Positions 47,023-59,087 of a stretch of 64,000 bases of DNA are shown here, one piece after another; the stretch's first letter is position 1, and the number at the start of each line of letters is the position of its first letter. Made by a program: the position numbers and the translations under genes. Source of the stretch: Pagrus major (Eukaryota > Chordata > Actinopteri > Spariformes > Sparidae); the NCBI RefSeq assembly GCF_040436345.1, contig NC_133230.1, positions 26,574,051 through 26,638,050 on the forward strand, read 5' to 3'. Under the pieces are notes generated by a model, which ran no database searches, had not been told where the DNA came from, and saw nothing but the letters and a program-made list of their open reading frames with translations.

Positions 47023-48287
47023 GTTCATTCTTCTTCTCGTACCGTTTGACATGAACACTCAGCGTACGGCGCAGACAGCAAGGGGCTTTTAATGAGAATG
47101 AAAGCTCAATGCTGGATAAGTATTAAATATGAATTTTAATATATATTTCTATTGATATGATGGCATACTTTGGTTTATAATGAGCACAAAAACCCAAATG
47201 TAACATGATATAAAGTGGTTTTCCTCATGTATAAGAAATGAACTAAAACATATTTTATAAAAACATGTGCAGCCTCCATCTCAACAGAAGAAACAGGAAC
47301 CAATCAGAAGCACTGCTGTGGCACTTCTCATGCTAATATCTGGTAGTGTGATTATTTAAGTTCGTTTGATGTTGCCTTTTTGCACTTTTGCCAATTTTAT
47401 TTTAAATCATCTTTCACATATACAATAATTGATGCATTCCCATGAATGAGGACTGGATGAGCATATGCAGTGTGTGTGAAGTCATCTTATATGCCTTCTG
47501 TTTCTCATCTATTTCTCATCTTTCGATGCCACTGTGCTGTGACTAACTAATTTCATTCCAAGCCTGTTACTGGTGGACGGATATAATGATCTAACATGTA
47601 CCTCTGATGATGCGCTGGAGTTGGAAATGCAACAATGTGTGTTCCTCCTGCAGACACTGTAACTAACAACTGATCTGCTCAACAAGTGATGGTTGATAGG
47701 GGGTCTAATAAAAAAAAAGAAAACATATTGTGACCTACAGGAAGCATTTTAAAATGTTGTGTGTGTATTTTCCATCTCTTCTCTGTAACACTAACTATTC
47801 ATGACTAAATGAACAACAGCCACAGTTTAAGTTTTGAAAATACTGTTTAATCTGGACTGTGTGAGTGTAGTTTGATAACATCTGATCTCATGATGTCACT
47901 GAACCACTCACAGACCTGACGTCACACACATCTACAGTGTTCTTCATGATGATGTTTGTTTAACATTCTGGATTTTGTACAAACTTCCCCAAATTTCAGT
48001 CTTAAGTTATTTTTTTTGCAAATTTGGGGATTTTCATAACAAATCAATATAAAGTTTACGGGCTTGACTACATTTTGGTTTTGCTACCTGCTTGTGGGTT
48101 ATGGTTCTGTTTGCTACCCCAGACATGCCAGTAGAAGGTGGTTGGACCTTCCTGTTCTCAGTAAGTAGACCACTGTATTTACAAATGCTAACAACTGACC
48201 CAGTATTAAGACCACATCAGACATGAGTGGCTTCTGCATTTCAGCAAGATGACAAGTAATTCAATATGACTGCAAAGGAGGACTGTG
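47023..48287. other. Convergent 3' UTRs of ldah and alkbh1
   Basis: No coding sequence. The ldah AATAAA is at 47707-47712 on plus. For alkbh1 the nearest minus-strand signal is the variant ATTAAA at 47851-47846. If both are used, the transcripts end tail-to-tail with little or no overlap. The alkbh1 3' UTR would then be about 430 nt. Confidence 0.5.
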
Positions 48288-51200
48288 TCATGTCTCCACA
48301 GAGTCACAGCTACTACTCCTTTTCCTTTTCCCTGTCTCTCCATCTGCTGGGTCATCGTGGTACCCTCCTGGCTGTCCTGCATCAGTCCTTTGGTGAGAAG
48401 AGGGTGTTTGTGGGAAGCTCTGCCCAGGCCCCAGCACCTGTCTGACAGTCACATTCACTCTGGAGCTCTGAATGTACCTGGAGCACACCGCCCAGTCCTC
48501 CTCTGACACCGGCTGCACCACAGTGCTGTCCTGCAGGGATGAACCCAGACTGCAGCCCTCCATCTCTGAGGCTGGATGTCCCTGAGGTGCTGGAAGGATG
48601 CGGGGAACAGCATGGTACAGGAGGCGGCTCTGTCCTGACATCACCATCATGTCCCCACTGTGCATGAACATAGCGGTGGGGGGGTCCTGTCTGCAGGTGC
48701 CTCCCAGGAGGAAGATGGCTGACTGGCCAAAACTACCAAGTAAGACGACAACAGCGAGGGGATTAGAATATTTATCTGTAGGTAACCAGGGCATATTATT
48801 AGTCTCTGGAGAATCACTTCCTCTCAGCAGACTTTAATTCTCCCCTCTCACCTGAACGACAGCAGTGGTCGGCTGTGATCTAGTTCAGATTCATCCACGT
48901 GGATTCCCAGAGAGGAATCAGATCGGTAATAGTTGAGGATTCCAGCTTCTGCGTTGAACCCCGGGAAGCCACAGGCAGCTGTCACATGGAGGGACAGCAG
49001 GTGGAGATCAGCTGGGAAAGGAGTGTAGTGGTTGGCCGAGTAAGTCTGTGAAGGAAACATTTGGTCAACATGAAGAGACACGTCATAACAGACTGTCACA
49101 TGTTTAACGACATGACTTTTTATGTATAAGTAAAGTAAACAACTCACTGAAAATCATAAGCCTGTGCACCATCTCTTTTGACCAAATCTTTCAAAATAAA
49201 AGCATAATCTAAAAAACTGTAAATGTACTGAAACAATGGCACAGGTGGTACACAATGTGTGTCCAAACTCTCCTGATGGCCCACGAGGAAGTTGATAACC
49301 ACATAAACTCCAGTGGTTTTAGACAATGGGATTGTAATCTCTTTTAGTTTTTGTTTGGACATTTTAAGCTAATATTACAGATGTAAGAGTTAAAGAGACA
49401 AAATGAGTGAGAATTGCAACAAGCAAAATTAATTTCTGGCCAAATTTGAATGGTCACATAAATTTATATGATAGAATTATTGACTTTCTCTTTACATGCT
49501 TCTGAAAAACATGGAAAATACCACAAACACCTGAAATGTTATTTGAATTGTAAGTGATTTATTTACTTTGTTTTACTTCCTTCTGCACTGAGACAAACAG
49601 AATGGACTTGAGGCTTTACATGACTACTACGATGTAACGCTCTTTTTTCTCACTTTTAATTTTTGACATCAAGCATTTCACCTCACCTATGATGACCCTG
49701 TCTCTGAACCCTTTGTCTGTCGGTCAGTTGTATTTTTGTAATGTAAATATACTGATATTATGATCAGAATACTGGCATTCATTCTTACCTTGGTATCCCA
49801 GTTGTAATGATAGCCTAGAGTGACCCAGCGCAGTCTCTCCAGGAGAGTCTTTGGTTCTCTCTTTCCAGGGCTGGGGCGCCTGTGTAGAGGATCAAACACA
49901 GACAGCACTTACTGTACAGAGGCCGGGGGCTGGGAACTGGGACCAGTACACTGTTAATGAGCATGTCAACTGAACGCTGTCAGAGGAAGAGTATTCCACC
50001 AATTACTGTATTTATTAAAGAGCTGCTATAACATTGTCAGACTCACAGTGGCCAGTTATTAAAAGGAAAATTGCTGCAGCAGAACCAGATGTTTGGAAAC
50101 AGACGTAAGAGGACATTAAATACCGCAGTCTCTACAATTTGCCTGAAAAGTATATTGTGGACGCCTGCAAGATGATCAGGAACTAAAATCAGTTAGATGG
50201 CCCAGGTTTGGTCAGACAGATCCAATCAGAGGGAGAGAACAACAGCTAGTCTCACCTGAGGCCCTGGACACTCTTGCCCCAGATGTCCTGGGTGTCAGAG
50301 GGAGACATGTGCATGTCCAGGTTGCAGACGTTGGGCTTCTGGGGGTAGGTCTTTAGACACTGTCTGACCCAGGGGGGTTGGGAGCCCCGCAGGAATGGGT
50401 TGGAGATGAAGATGAATCCTAAACAACACACAATGGTACAGTACTGAGTCACAGAAACAAAATGTCTCTCAACCCAGCTGAGAGCCTATGGGAGATCTTG
50501 TAATGATGTGTTAGACATGCTCTCAGCCAACAACATCAAAACACCACATGAGAGAATGTCTGTTGGAAGTGTGCTGTTCATTCAGCATCTTTAAAATGTG
50601 TCACATGACATGTTTATTACTCCACCTCAGTTTTCTCTCCAAGTAAATACTAAATTAAGTCTTGATCTAAGAGTGTGTCGAGCTCTCGGTATTTGAGCTT
50701 GATAAAAGATCTTGAAGACGTGTTAAAGATCTCTCTGTCTCACCGTCTTTACTGTCCTGTGTTTACCTGGGTAGCCGTGCAGCCCGAAGGCTCTCCAGTC
50801 TCTGACAGGCTGTAATCCAACCCTGGCAGCCTCCACGTCACTCACTGCAGCAGGGTCCAATTTAGCTGGAACTATCTATCAATCACAGACACACCACACT
50901 GTGAAATTATACTAATATATATAGAGAGATAATGATAGTTACCATGGTATAATGACATTGTATGAGATGTTATTTCCATAACAACCCTGCAGGTTGTTAA
51001 TGTAAAGTGTCTGGTCTCTTCTTCTTCTCTTCTCTAACTGTGTGTTGTAGTTTTACATTTATGGTTTCACTACTTTCTCTAAAGTGTGTGAGCAACATCA
51101 GCTAGTATCTACAGTCCTGATTCACGTGCTTTCAGGTGTCTTTCTGCTCATTTTTATTATTCAGCTATTTATAAGAGTGCTCATGTTCAACAAGCTGTCA

Positions 51201-51413
51201 GTCAGACCCAGACTAAACCACGTGATTCTGGTGAATGGTTCCGTCTTCATGGTCCTGGCCCGACATGCCCCTCACCTTGTCACTCGGAACACCTTTGGAG
51301 AAGTCGATGACATCGCTGAAATCCGGCGGAGGGTTTCTTCTCTTGTAAAACTTGAATATTTTCCTGAATGCATCTTCTCCACTCTCCACCATGGAGGCTG
51401 CCATCTTGGCCAT
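48288..51413 (-). CDS. alkbh1: ALKBH1, nucleic acid dioxygenase (2OG/Fe(II))
   Basis: Exons in transcript order: 51413-51276, 50875-50767, 50418-50256, 49879-49789, 49045-48852, 48732-48288. The sum is 1140 nt, 379 aa (human 389). ALKBH1 demethylates tRNA m1A and modifies mitochondrial tRNA-Met wobble cytosine; AP-lyase and DNA 6mA activities have been reported and are debated. Features seen: HYNWDTK, the Fe(II) ligands in [12 protein letters not shown] (His and Asp), [12 protein letters not shown], and the distal His with the 2OG-binding Arg in [12 protein letters not shown]. The start chosen is MAKMAAS, by analogy to the human MGKMAAA. No upstream in-frame ATG exists in the open stretch. 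The C-terminus ends in a basic patch, GKRKR. It is head-to-head with slirp. Confidence 0.97.
50475..50580 (+). mobile_element. DNA-transposon 3' relic in alkbh1 intron 2
   Basis: 'cctatgggagatcttgtaat', 'catcaaaacaccacatgaga' and 'tgttggaagtg' follow the order of a transposase-end repeat common in teleosts. Decayed, and non-coding here. Confidence 0.4.
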
Positions 51414-51623
51414 GACGTCACTGACCTTTGACCTCAAGTCTGTTCAGGAGCTTTTTCGCCTCGATTTATTTAAACAGTTCAAACAATATACACGTAGGAA
51501 ATGAAAATAATGTAAGAAAGATGATCGAGTTAATTTTTAAATTATTCTTCTGTGACGTATCTGTACCGGTGTACGTCACGTGACCCTGCGTCATAGGTCA
51601 GAGTGGCATACCAAGGACGAAAC
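51414..51623. promoter_or_regulatory. Bidirectional alkbh1/slirp promoter
   Basis: Only 210 bp separates the two start codons. It carries a palindromic CRE, TGACGTCA, at 51413-51420 (overlapping the first base of the alkbh1 ATG). It also has a consensus DR1 nuclear-receptor element (AGGTCAAAGGTCA on minus, 51434-51422) and the E-box palindrome GTCACGTGAC at 51575-51584 (USF/TFE type). Both ATGs sit in YY1-like contexts (AACATGGCGGC on plus, CAAGATGGCAGC on minus). There is no TATA box. Confidence 0.75.
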
Positions 51624-53320
51624 ATGGCGGCGCCGTCAAAGAAGGTTTTCGAGGTGTTCGTGTCTAAAATCCCATGGACTGTGGCCGGCAGTGAGTTAAT
51701 GAACCTGTTTAAACTGTCTTTGATACATAGTGACAGACAGCTCTGCGTCTGTAGACGCTCACTGTGGTTTATATACGTCGCTGCGTGATGAACGCAGCCT
51801 CGCCATCACTGTGTTAGCTAACATGAAGCCTCCTCATGTGAGGAGATGTGATCATTACAACACTTTAACATTGTGACTGTGTGAAGGTAACATTCGGGGC
51901 TGGACTGCTGTATAAGACGAGGTTATACTACATTAGCTGAAGCCATGTGTGCTCAATAAACTGACCTCTGGTAGCTCAGACATCGAGACATTATCTGTCC
52001 AGTTAAACACAATAAAATCAGTGTGTGCTGGAGAACATGACATGGACCTGTTGTCTTTCAGAGGAGATGAAGGAGTACTTTGGACAGTTCGGCTCTGTGA
52101 GGAAGTGTCTTCTCCCATTTGTAAGTTGTCACAACATGTGTGCTATATATTAGATCTGTCCATTCTGTATAAATCATAGATGTACTGTATCATATATCAC
52201 AGTGACACCTCTTCTTACTGTGCTGATATATTGTTGATTCTATACATAAAGTCATTGATAGAGTGCACAGCTGTGTGCACTGGTTGGATGCAGAACTGCT
52301 TCCTGTAGTTCTGATATTTGGCGTGTGCAGTGAGAATAAAGGTTGATATATTGTAATTGTCTTTTAACAGCCTTGTACTATCACTGTCCACTAATAACAC
52401 TACTAATGAATAATACTTTTCATTACTGAGGGCAATTTTTCAATTCTATTCTCTTCATACTTCAGTGTTTTAGATTTTTGAGTGTGTTCATCTGTCCGGC
52501 AGCTTTTCCTTGACTTTTGTCAGTCTGGTACACAGAGACTCAAAACTTCTTGATCCATCCCAGTGAAAATCTTGTTTGATTTTTTATTCTTGCCAAACCT
52601 TCAAAATCTTGCATGAGTTGCTTGTGTTTGTGTGTTTGACTGTGTGCTTTGTGCTGTGCCAGGATAAAGAAACGGGCTTCCACAGAGGGTTCTGCTGGGT
52701 TGGATTCTCATCAGAGGAAGGACTGAACAACGCACTTCAGAAAGACATGCACGTGCTGGAGGGAGCCAAGGTAAAAGGACACTTATCCTCCATCACCAAT
52801 CAAGGTCTTGTGGGTATAGAGGTCTTTATTAATGGAACAATCGAAGCTCAGATTGCTGGAGTTTCTGATGATGATGATGAGCCAGATGAATGTAGATCAA
52901 TGTGGAGAGCATTAAAATTAACTACTACTACTGACTCCCCAGACCTAATGGTTGCTGCTCTAGCCATCCAGCTTATTGTACACGGACACAAAAATTGTCT
53001 AATATGATGTGAAATTTCATATTTTGTGAGGACAGCCCTCATGCCAAATTCATTCACCTGAGTCTTCCACGAACCTAGAGAAATCTCTGACGTATCAGCA
53101 GATGGAAACATGAATAAAACAAAGGCAAAAAATGTTTTTGGAATCTGTAGCAAACATGATAGTTTCAAAATGACGTGAGGATGAACCTGAAAATATTGAT
53201 ATTCTGTATGTATCACATCCTAATCTTGCCTTGCCTGTTGTGTGTTTTCAGCTCCAGGTTCAGAGGAACAGACGTCCATATGGAGTGCAAAAGTTGAACA
53301 AAGACAGTGAAATAGACTGA
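51624..53320 (+). CDS. slirp: SLIRP, SRA stem-loop-interacting RNA-binding protein
   Basis: Exons: 51624-51690, 52062-52120, 52663-52770, 53252-53320. The frame is 303 nt, 100 aa (human 109). SLIRP is a single-RRM protein that, with LRPPRC, stabilises mitochondrial mRNAs; it is also described as a nuclear receptor co-repressor through SRA RNA. RNP2 is in [14 protein letters not shown]1 in RGFCWVGF, and KETGFHRG and [11 protein letters not shown] match the family. The N-terminus is about ten residues shorter than in human and gives little of a classic presequence. An upstream in-frame GTG codon is not taken as the start. AATAAA is at 53716-53721. Confidence 0.95.
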
Positions 53321-53721
53321 AGTTCTGTGGTACCGCTGTGTGAATGAGACAGACAAACATGTGCTTCTTCTTCTCAGGCCCAGATTCACTATGACTATGT
53401 TTTTGCTGCTTCAGCTCCCTGATATTTGAAATTTTTGCCATTATGTTCAGGACCATAAGAAAACTGCAGCACACAAGTGTTGGTGTATATATTTAAGTCT
53501 CTATGAGTGGAGACAGTTCCTACACCATCAGTGAATTTGGGCCAGAGCATTATTGTCATTGTTTTACTGGGTTGTCCAGTAGTAATGTCTATTTATTATC
53601 GGTCATACTGTTTTACCTCCTGTAACCATCCTGTCACACAACATCAACAGTAAACAGGCTAATTCTAACATTGCGAGGTTCATGAAACACTCGCTTATTC
53701 CCAGTGTATGGCAATAATAAA

Positions 53722-55480
53722 GTGTTTAATTCCACTGTGTGTTATGTTGTTGGATAAAGTATTTTACGTGTACTGTGGTATTTTATCTTGTGGTTTTAAA
53801 AGTTTTACTTCAGTAAAAGTAAAGTAATAAGTAAATCTAGTGGTAGTAAATCTGATGACTTCCTCCACTAGTGTCTGTGGACATGCCTACTGTTGTGCAC
53901 CAGGGGGCAATACACTCCTGCAGGTTATCCTTTGCATAAAAGGGCCAAGCAGGCGCATAAATCCAAGGTCAGCCAGGCAATTTTAGCTGTTGCCCACTGG
54001 GTTGGTTGTAATTGACACTAATCTCTTATCTGGCAATGACTTTAACTGGCATTTTGGATCATGCTCCTCTCAGTGTAAACACTAACATTCTGAACCAACC
54101 CCAAACATATTTTCAAGTCTGTTGACCAAACTGTTACCAAGATCTAAGTTCAGCTGATGGCTGCTGATGGTTATTCTGTTACCAAAACAAGGATTGCTTG
54201 GAAGCACGAGCTGCATGTAATGTTAGCGGTCAGTGGTGGGATGAAGCTGGTTACAGAATATGTTGAAATATAATTTGTACCAGGCAACAATTTACATAAT
54301 TCAAAGTCTATTATCATTTTTCAAAAACTTGACTATCTGAATCCATATATCCGGATTCCCTTCTGTTGCAGTACAGTGTGACAGTCAGACTACATCATTT
54401 CTTGAGTGATTTATTTTACCATCTTGGCAAAGGTTCTAGAAACTGATATAAAGATGTGCTCCTCTACAGTAATGTTTGGGGTCTCTGTTGACTCCCACCC
54501 AGTTCAATATTTCACAGTCAGACATATGAGCCTGTAGTGGCCATTTGTCAGGTAATCTAAATCAAACTTCAAAATAAAAATCAAAGAGCCACAGCTGCAC
54601 GATGGGCTTGTAATGTACACAGGCAAGAAAAGTTCAATGTCCGTTCAACGTTCCTTTGGTTTTTGTGATTTATTTCAAATTGTTTTTTTATTTAATCAAA
54701 CAAAAAATACAACTTATTATCAGCAAAAATAACAAACAAATAGCTCCAACAGAGCCTTTCCATCTGTTTTGACAAGATGCATTATTTTATTTCTGCTCAC
54801 AGTGTTTCAGACTATATGTTTAAGCAGTTGAGGATCTGGATGTTGAGATTTAGTCTTTGTATTTCTGGATGTACTAATGATGTGTGTGTATTGCAACACA
54901 TATGTCACCTGATTAGGTTGTGTCTGATATAATTCCAGACTTTCATACATGTTGGTAAGTTTAAAAGAACATTCTTTACCTTAAATGTAACACAATATTA
55001 CTTCCTCCTGTTAACTGCTTACCACCATTGAAAATCCTGCAGTACTAAAGTGTCTCAAAGACAGCAAGTCATTTTTATCCCTTCAATTTAAACATGTGAA
55101 ATATGTTTTCCTTCATCTGTATAAAAATGGTACAATATATTGAACAGGCTCCATCAGTTACAGGCTCTTTACACTGGACACTGGCCAGAAGCTCCCACTT
55201 GTCTTGAATGAAGCACGGTTGACGTCATGGATATGGGCGGAGCCAATCCTGTTTTATGTGAACAGCTGGGCATCATGTGTGACGCGTGTGATAAACGTCA
55301 TCGTGTTCGCCCGAGCTGTAGTTCTAATGCATCACACGGAGCGACCCACAGACTCACACCCTGCTGGACCAGCACACACACCTGCACCCGAGTGACGGGC
55401 CACACACAGGCCAGCACCTGGGTCCGTGTGAGCCAACTGTTCGGGTCGGATAGCACATTTAACTGTAGCTGCCTTTCTGC
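53722..55480. other. slirp-adck1 intergenic region
   Basis: No gene is seen; mammals have snw1 here. It contains an antisense copy of the 'acttaagtaaaagta'-type repeat at about 53750-53880 and a CTCF-like core GCACCAGGGGGCAA at 53897-53910. Otherwise it is AT-rich unique-looking DNA. Confidence 0.5.
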
Positions 55481-55485
55481 GTAGA

Positions 55486-55590
55486 ACTACATCAACCACA
55501 ATGCACCGCTCTCACGTGTAAAAGTGAAGCCGAAGAGGTCAAAACAAAAAACCGGTAATTGACAGAGAGAAGGCGTGTGGACACTCTGGT
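55486..55590 (+). promoter_or_regulatory. Probable adck1 promoter and non-coding first exon
   Basis: ACTACATCAACCACAATGCACC (55487-55508, split here: ACTACAT then AACCACAATGCACC) resembles the ZNF143/SBS element. A CACGTG E-box follows at about 55514. A good donor, CTCTG|GTAAGC, at 55590 would end a 5' UTR exon and splice to the acceptor at 58254. No TATA box. Confidence 0.4.
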
Positions 55591-56894
55591 AAGCTAACAG
55601 CTAACTGAATGAGCATGTTTCGTGTTTAACGCTTGTTTCTGACAGAGGAAGGTCCAGTGCTGCTGCTGCGACACACCGCACGTCTTTACGTAACACACGC
55701 CTCAGTCATCTTTAGGTAACAGGCGCCACACACGCTGCTGTGCGCTGCAGTCACTGCTCCTGACACATATCACAGCTATAACCTGAACATACACCATCAA
55801 GCAGCACTCACCCTCCTCCTCGTCATCCTTCTTCCACATACATCCAGCTCTGCGGGAGTGACAGGAGGATTTGCTTTGAGGGTTATGATTTCTAAGAAAA
55901 ACTGTCACTGTCTGTTTGGGGTGAATGCCGAATTGAAGAGAGGCTTCTGCTGATGTCCAGCATGTACCGTCTGTGATTTAACTACACACAAGCGTGTGTG
56001 CTTGAACGAGAAGGCGTTTGTTTGCTAGATTTATTAATGCACCATGGTGAAGCTGAGTTCCCCAGATGAAGTTCAGTGCTACTCAAATCAGACTAACTTT
56101 GATGACGTCATCAGGATGAGCTCAGCCTGTGTTTTAAGACTGTACATGTATTACAGAGAGCCTGGTTATCACAGTGGAGGATTCAGGAAGTAAACATGTA
56201 GATATCTGCTGCTGCTGTTTTGGTTTCGGTTGTCCTCTTGTATCCTGTGTGTCTCCCAATTCTTCCAATTTCCAAAGGTAACTGTATTGAGACATTTACA
56301 GGTTAATCACAGTGCATTTAGTTGTCATTTTACAACACAGGGCTGTACAAACAGATGTAAGTTGTTGTCCCTTTGTACTGAAAAAGAAAACAAACTTGAG
56401 ACTTCATACAGCAGATGCATTACTGGTGCAGGAACACAGTGAGTTGTAGCTGAAGGTACACTGATGACTTGGCCCAGCATCTGTATGGGCAGATATTGGA
56501 CCTTGTTGACTGTTACCAGCCTGTCGGCACACAAGGTGACGTTCACCAATGTTTACCTGGTGTGTTACATACATTGTTTGCTGTCACATTCCTGAGCTGC
56601 TGGCTTGTGACATCCCTGCCATCAGATTTTGAAACACTATGTAAATGCTGAAACATTCTTCTCACTGAGTAGGGAGCTGTTCTTTACATTTCTTTGTTCA
56701 CCTGGCAACACAAACATATTAAACAACAAAGAAAAACTTATTGGTATCAGCTAAATGGATATTTCAGACATCGTTATCAGCCCAGAATTTTACAATAGGC
56801 CCTAAACTCCACATGCATCTGTCTTTGCTTTTTCCAAGCCGTTTAGAAACAGCATCAGAGACTTGGAAAGCAGGTGAGCCGGGCTCAGGGTGTC

Positions 56895-57620
56895 AGGTAG
56901 ATAACTTTATTAATCCCCGAAGGGAATTAGGTTATCATAGCAGTGAGTACATTCAAGTACAAATACAATCAAAATACAAACATAGAAACAATAAAATATT
57001 ATATACAATAAAAATGCTTAAGTAGCTATAAAATAAGAGGTAGAAGAGAAAAGGTAAGAGGAACATAAGGTGTGAGAGAGTAAGGTGCAGTTTTATTATT
57101 ATTATTTACATTAATAATAATTTAGAGAGCATTATCTGTGTGTTTTGGAGTGAACGTTATAACGTCTGATGGCACCAGGTAGGAATGATTCCCTGTGCCG
57201 TTCCTCCAGGGTGACAAGCTCAGAGCCAACAACAGACTTCTTGATGAGTTTGTTCAGTCTGTCGGCGTCCTTCGCTTTGATGCCCGCACCCCAGGACACC
57301 ACAGCGAAGAAGATGGTGCTCCGGTTGCAGACATTACAGGACCTGAGCCTCCTCAGGAAGCAGAGCCTGCTCAGGCCCTTCTTGTAGACTGCCTCCGTGT
57401 TTGTAGACCACTCCAGTTTATTGTCCAGCACAACACCCAGGTATTTGTATGATTGCGCTGGGTGTTGTACAGGGAGGACTTCTCTGCTGTCTGTCTGTCT
57501 GCTGGCTGTGAGAACACTCCTCATTTCTGCAACAGCTTGACTTGAGAGCTGTTGTTCCCGGAGAGCGCCCTCTGCTGGCTCTGTTTGAGTTAACACTTTA
57601 TCATCCACACATTTCACTAA
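56895..57620 (-). mobile_element. LINE 3' end with internally deleted RT C-terminus (adck1 intron 1)
   Basis: The minus-strand frame 57617-57132 reads through the C-terminal RT part of a common fish LINE (SYKYLGVVLDNKLEW, then LCFLRRLRSCNVCN, FFAVVSWGAGIK, KSVVGSEL, FLPGAIRRYN). Compared with the family as I recall it, a central portion is missing between KSVVGSEL and the RRYN end. The 3' tail, on minus, has the typical 'aattcccttcggggattaat' sequence just before the end at about 56900. The frame is open for 161 codons, which suggests a fairly recent insertion. Confidence 0.8.
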
Positions 57621-58262
57621 GTTCCAGTTCTTTTATTGTCGCGCACACAACATTTAAAGTGAAGCAGTCGAAGGCAATGAAATTGTTAGATCTCAGAGTC
57701 CCTCTGACTGTGCTCTTACAGATGTGTGTCAAAATAGCAGAAGTGAAACGAAATCTAGTTAGAGCAGCTAAAATACAGGAATGATATGATATAAAGTTAA
57801 ATGTAATATGGTGGTAGCCTGCTGAGTAATAGTCACATGTACAAACTGTGATAGTAATATGTAGCATAAACACTATAAGAACAGACAGTAGACAGGGTGG
57901 CACTATCATCACCATCAATTCACAATTCACAAAAATTGTTAAAAATGCTCATTACAACCTCCCCGAGCCCAAAGTCTTTAAATCGCTCCTTTTGTTCCAA
58001 AACCCAAAGACTCTTCATTTACGGTCTGAGGCAGCGAGTCCTCACACTTCTTGAAACTGGAACAGAAACTGCTTTTGCACATTTTTGCTTGAAAATTGAT
58101 GGAAAACTATGAATCTGTTATCAAAATAGTTATTTCGCTCGACTAATTGTTGCAGCTCTGCTTGCTTACAGATGATTTCTGCACATCACACCTCTTTCAC
58201 AACCTCCATCACTTGTGAGAACTTTTCCTCATGTATGTCCTCCTCCTCCCACAGTGCCTCTG

Positions 58263-58691
58263 ATGGCTGGTCGACTCCTCAAGGTCTCCTCTCTGACCAC
58301 AGCGGTGTTTGCCTCCTCTGGGTTTTACCTCTACAACAGACAGCTGGACCTCAATGACCTGAGCGTCATTCGCTTTGGGAGAGCTGCGCTCACTGTGAGT
58401 TACTGCACACTTCTGCCCTGACAGTGTTGATGTGGGGATTGTGGATTTGATGCACCTGGACATTTAAGATGTTCTTTGTTTTTGTCTTGATGCTTTCCAT
58501 TGACATTTTGCAGGTGTTTGCATCATGGGGCCTGTATTTAGAAAGAGATTTGGGTTAGGCAGCTATGTTTGGTCACGTGGTGACGCACAAAACTCTGGCT
58601 TAACATTACCTCAGATCAAAACCTGTCAACAGCTCGACCACTGATCAATGACATCAGTCTTCACTGGAACAAAATTAGATATTTTTATAAT

Positions 58692-58770
<79 letters not shown>

Positions 58771-59087
58771 ATATTATTATATATTATATATATTATTAAA
58801 TTGTTATTTCATTTAATTTTGAAAGATAGAGTGGGCACACGTGTCCACTTTGGGTTTAGATAGAGGTTCTAACAAACACAGACAGTTGACCACAGGAACT
58901 GATTGACTGACTACACAGTTTCTTAAATATTTGCTTATGCTCATGTGATGATTGTTTGTCCACTCCTCAGTTCTTTACATGTCACTGCTCTGTTTGTCTC
59001 TAGACGGCCGTCATCAGCTACGACTATCTGACTGCTTTCAAACATGTGGAATACGGCACAGAGGAGTACTGGGCCCTCAAGTCCAAG
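58263..59087 (+). CDS. adck1: ADCK1, aarF-domain kinase 1 (5' part, continues past right edge)
   Basis: Two coding exons are visible: 58263-58394 (44 codons, in an exon starting at 58255) and 59004-59087 (28 codons). They read MAGRLLKVSSLTTAVFASSG, then LDLNDLSVIRFGRAALT, then AVISYDYLTAFKHVEYGTEEYW, closely matching the N-terminus of vertebrate ADCK1. ADCK1 belongs to the UbiB/ADCK atypical kinase-like family and acts in mitochondria, affecting membrane lipids and cristae. The hydrophobic N-terminal segment fits a mitochondrial targeting or membrane sequence. The kinase domain (KxGQ motif, VAVK, DFG) is not in the window. Exon 3 was not found between 59088 and 64000, so the next intron exceeds 4.9 kb. 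Confidence 0.93.
58692..58768. repeat. (TA)n microsatellite, adck1 intron
   Basis: About 38 uninterrupted TA units. Confidence 0.97.

Noticed and set aside
52771-53007. Open frame extending slirp exon 3 into intron 3
   Set aside because: The extension has no RRM or SLIRP similarity. Exon 3 has a good donor at 52770, and exon 4 completes the expected C-terminus.
58648-58863. Tyr-Ile repeat peptide
   Set aside because: It is the translation of the (TA)n microsatellite.
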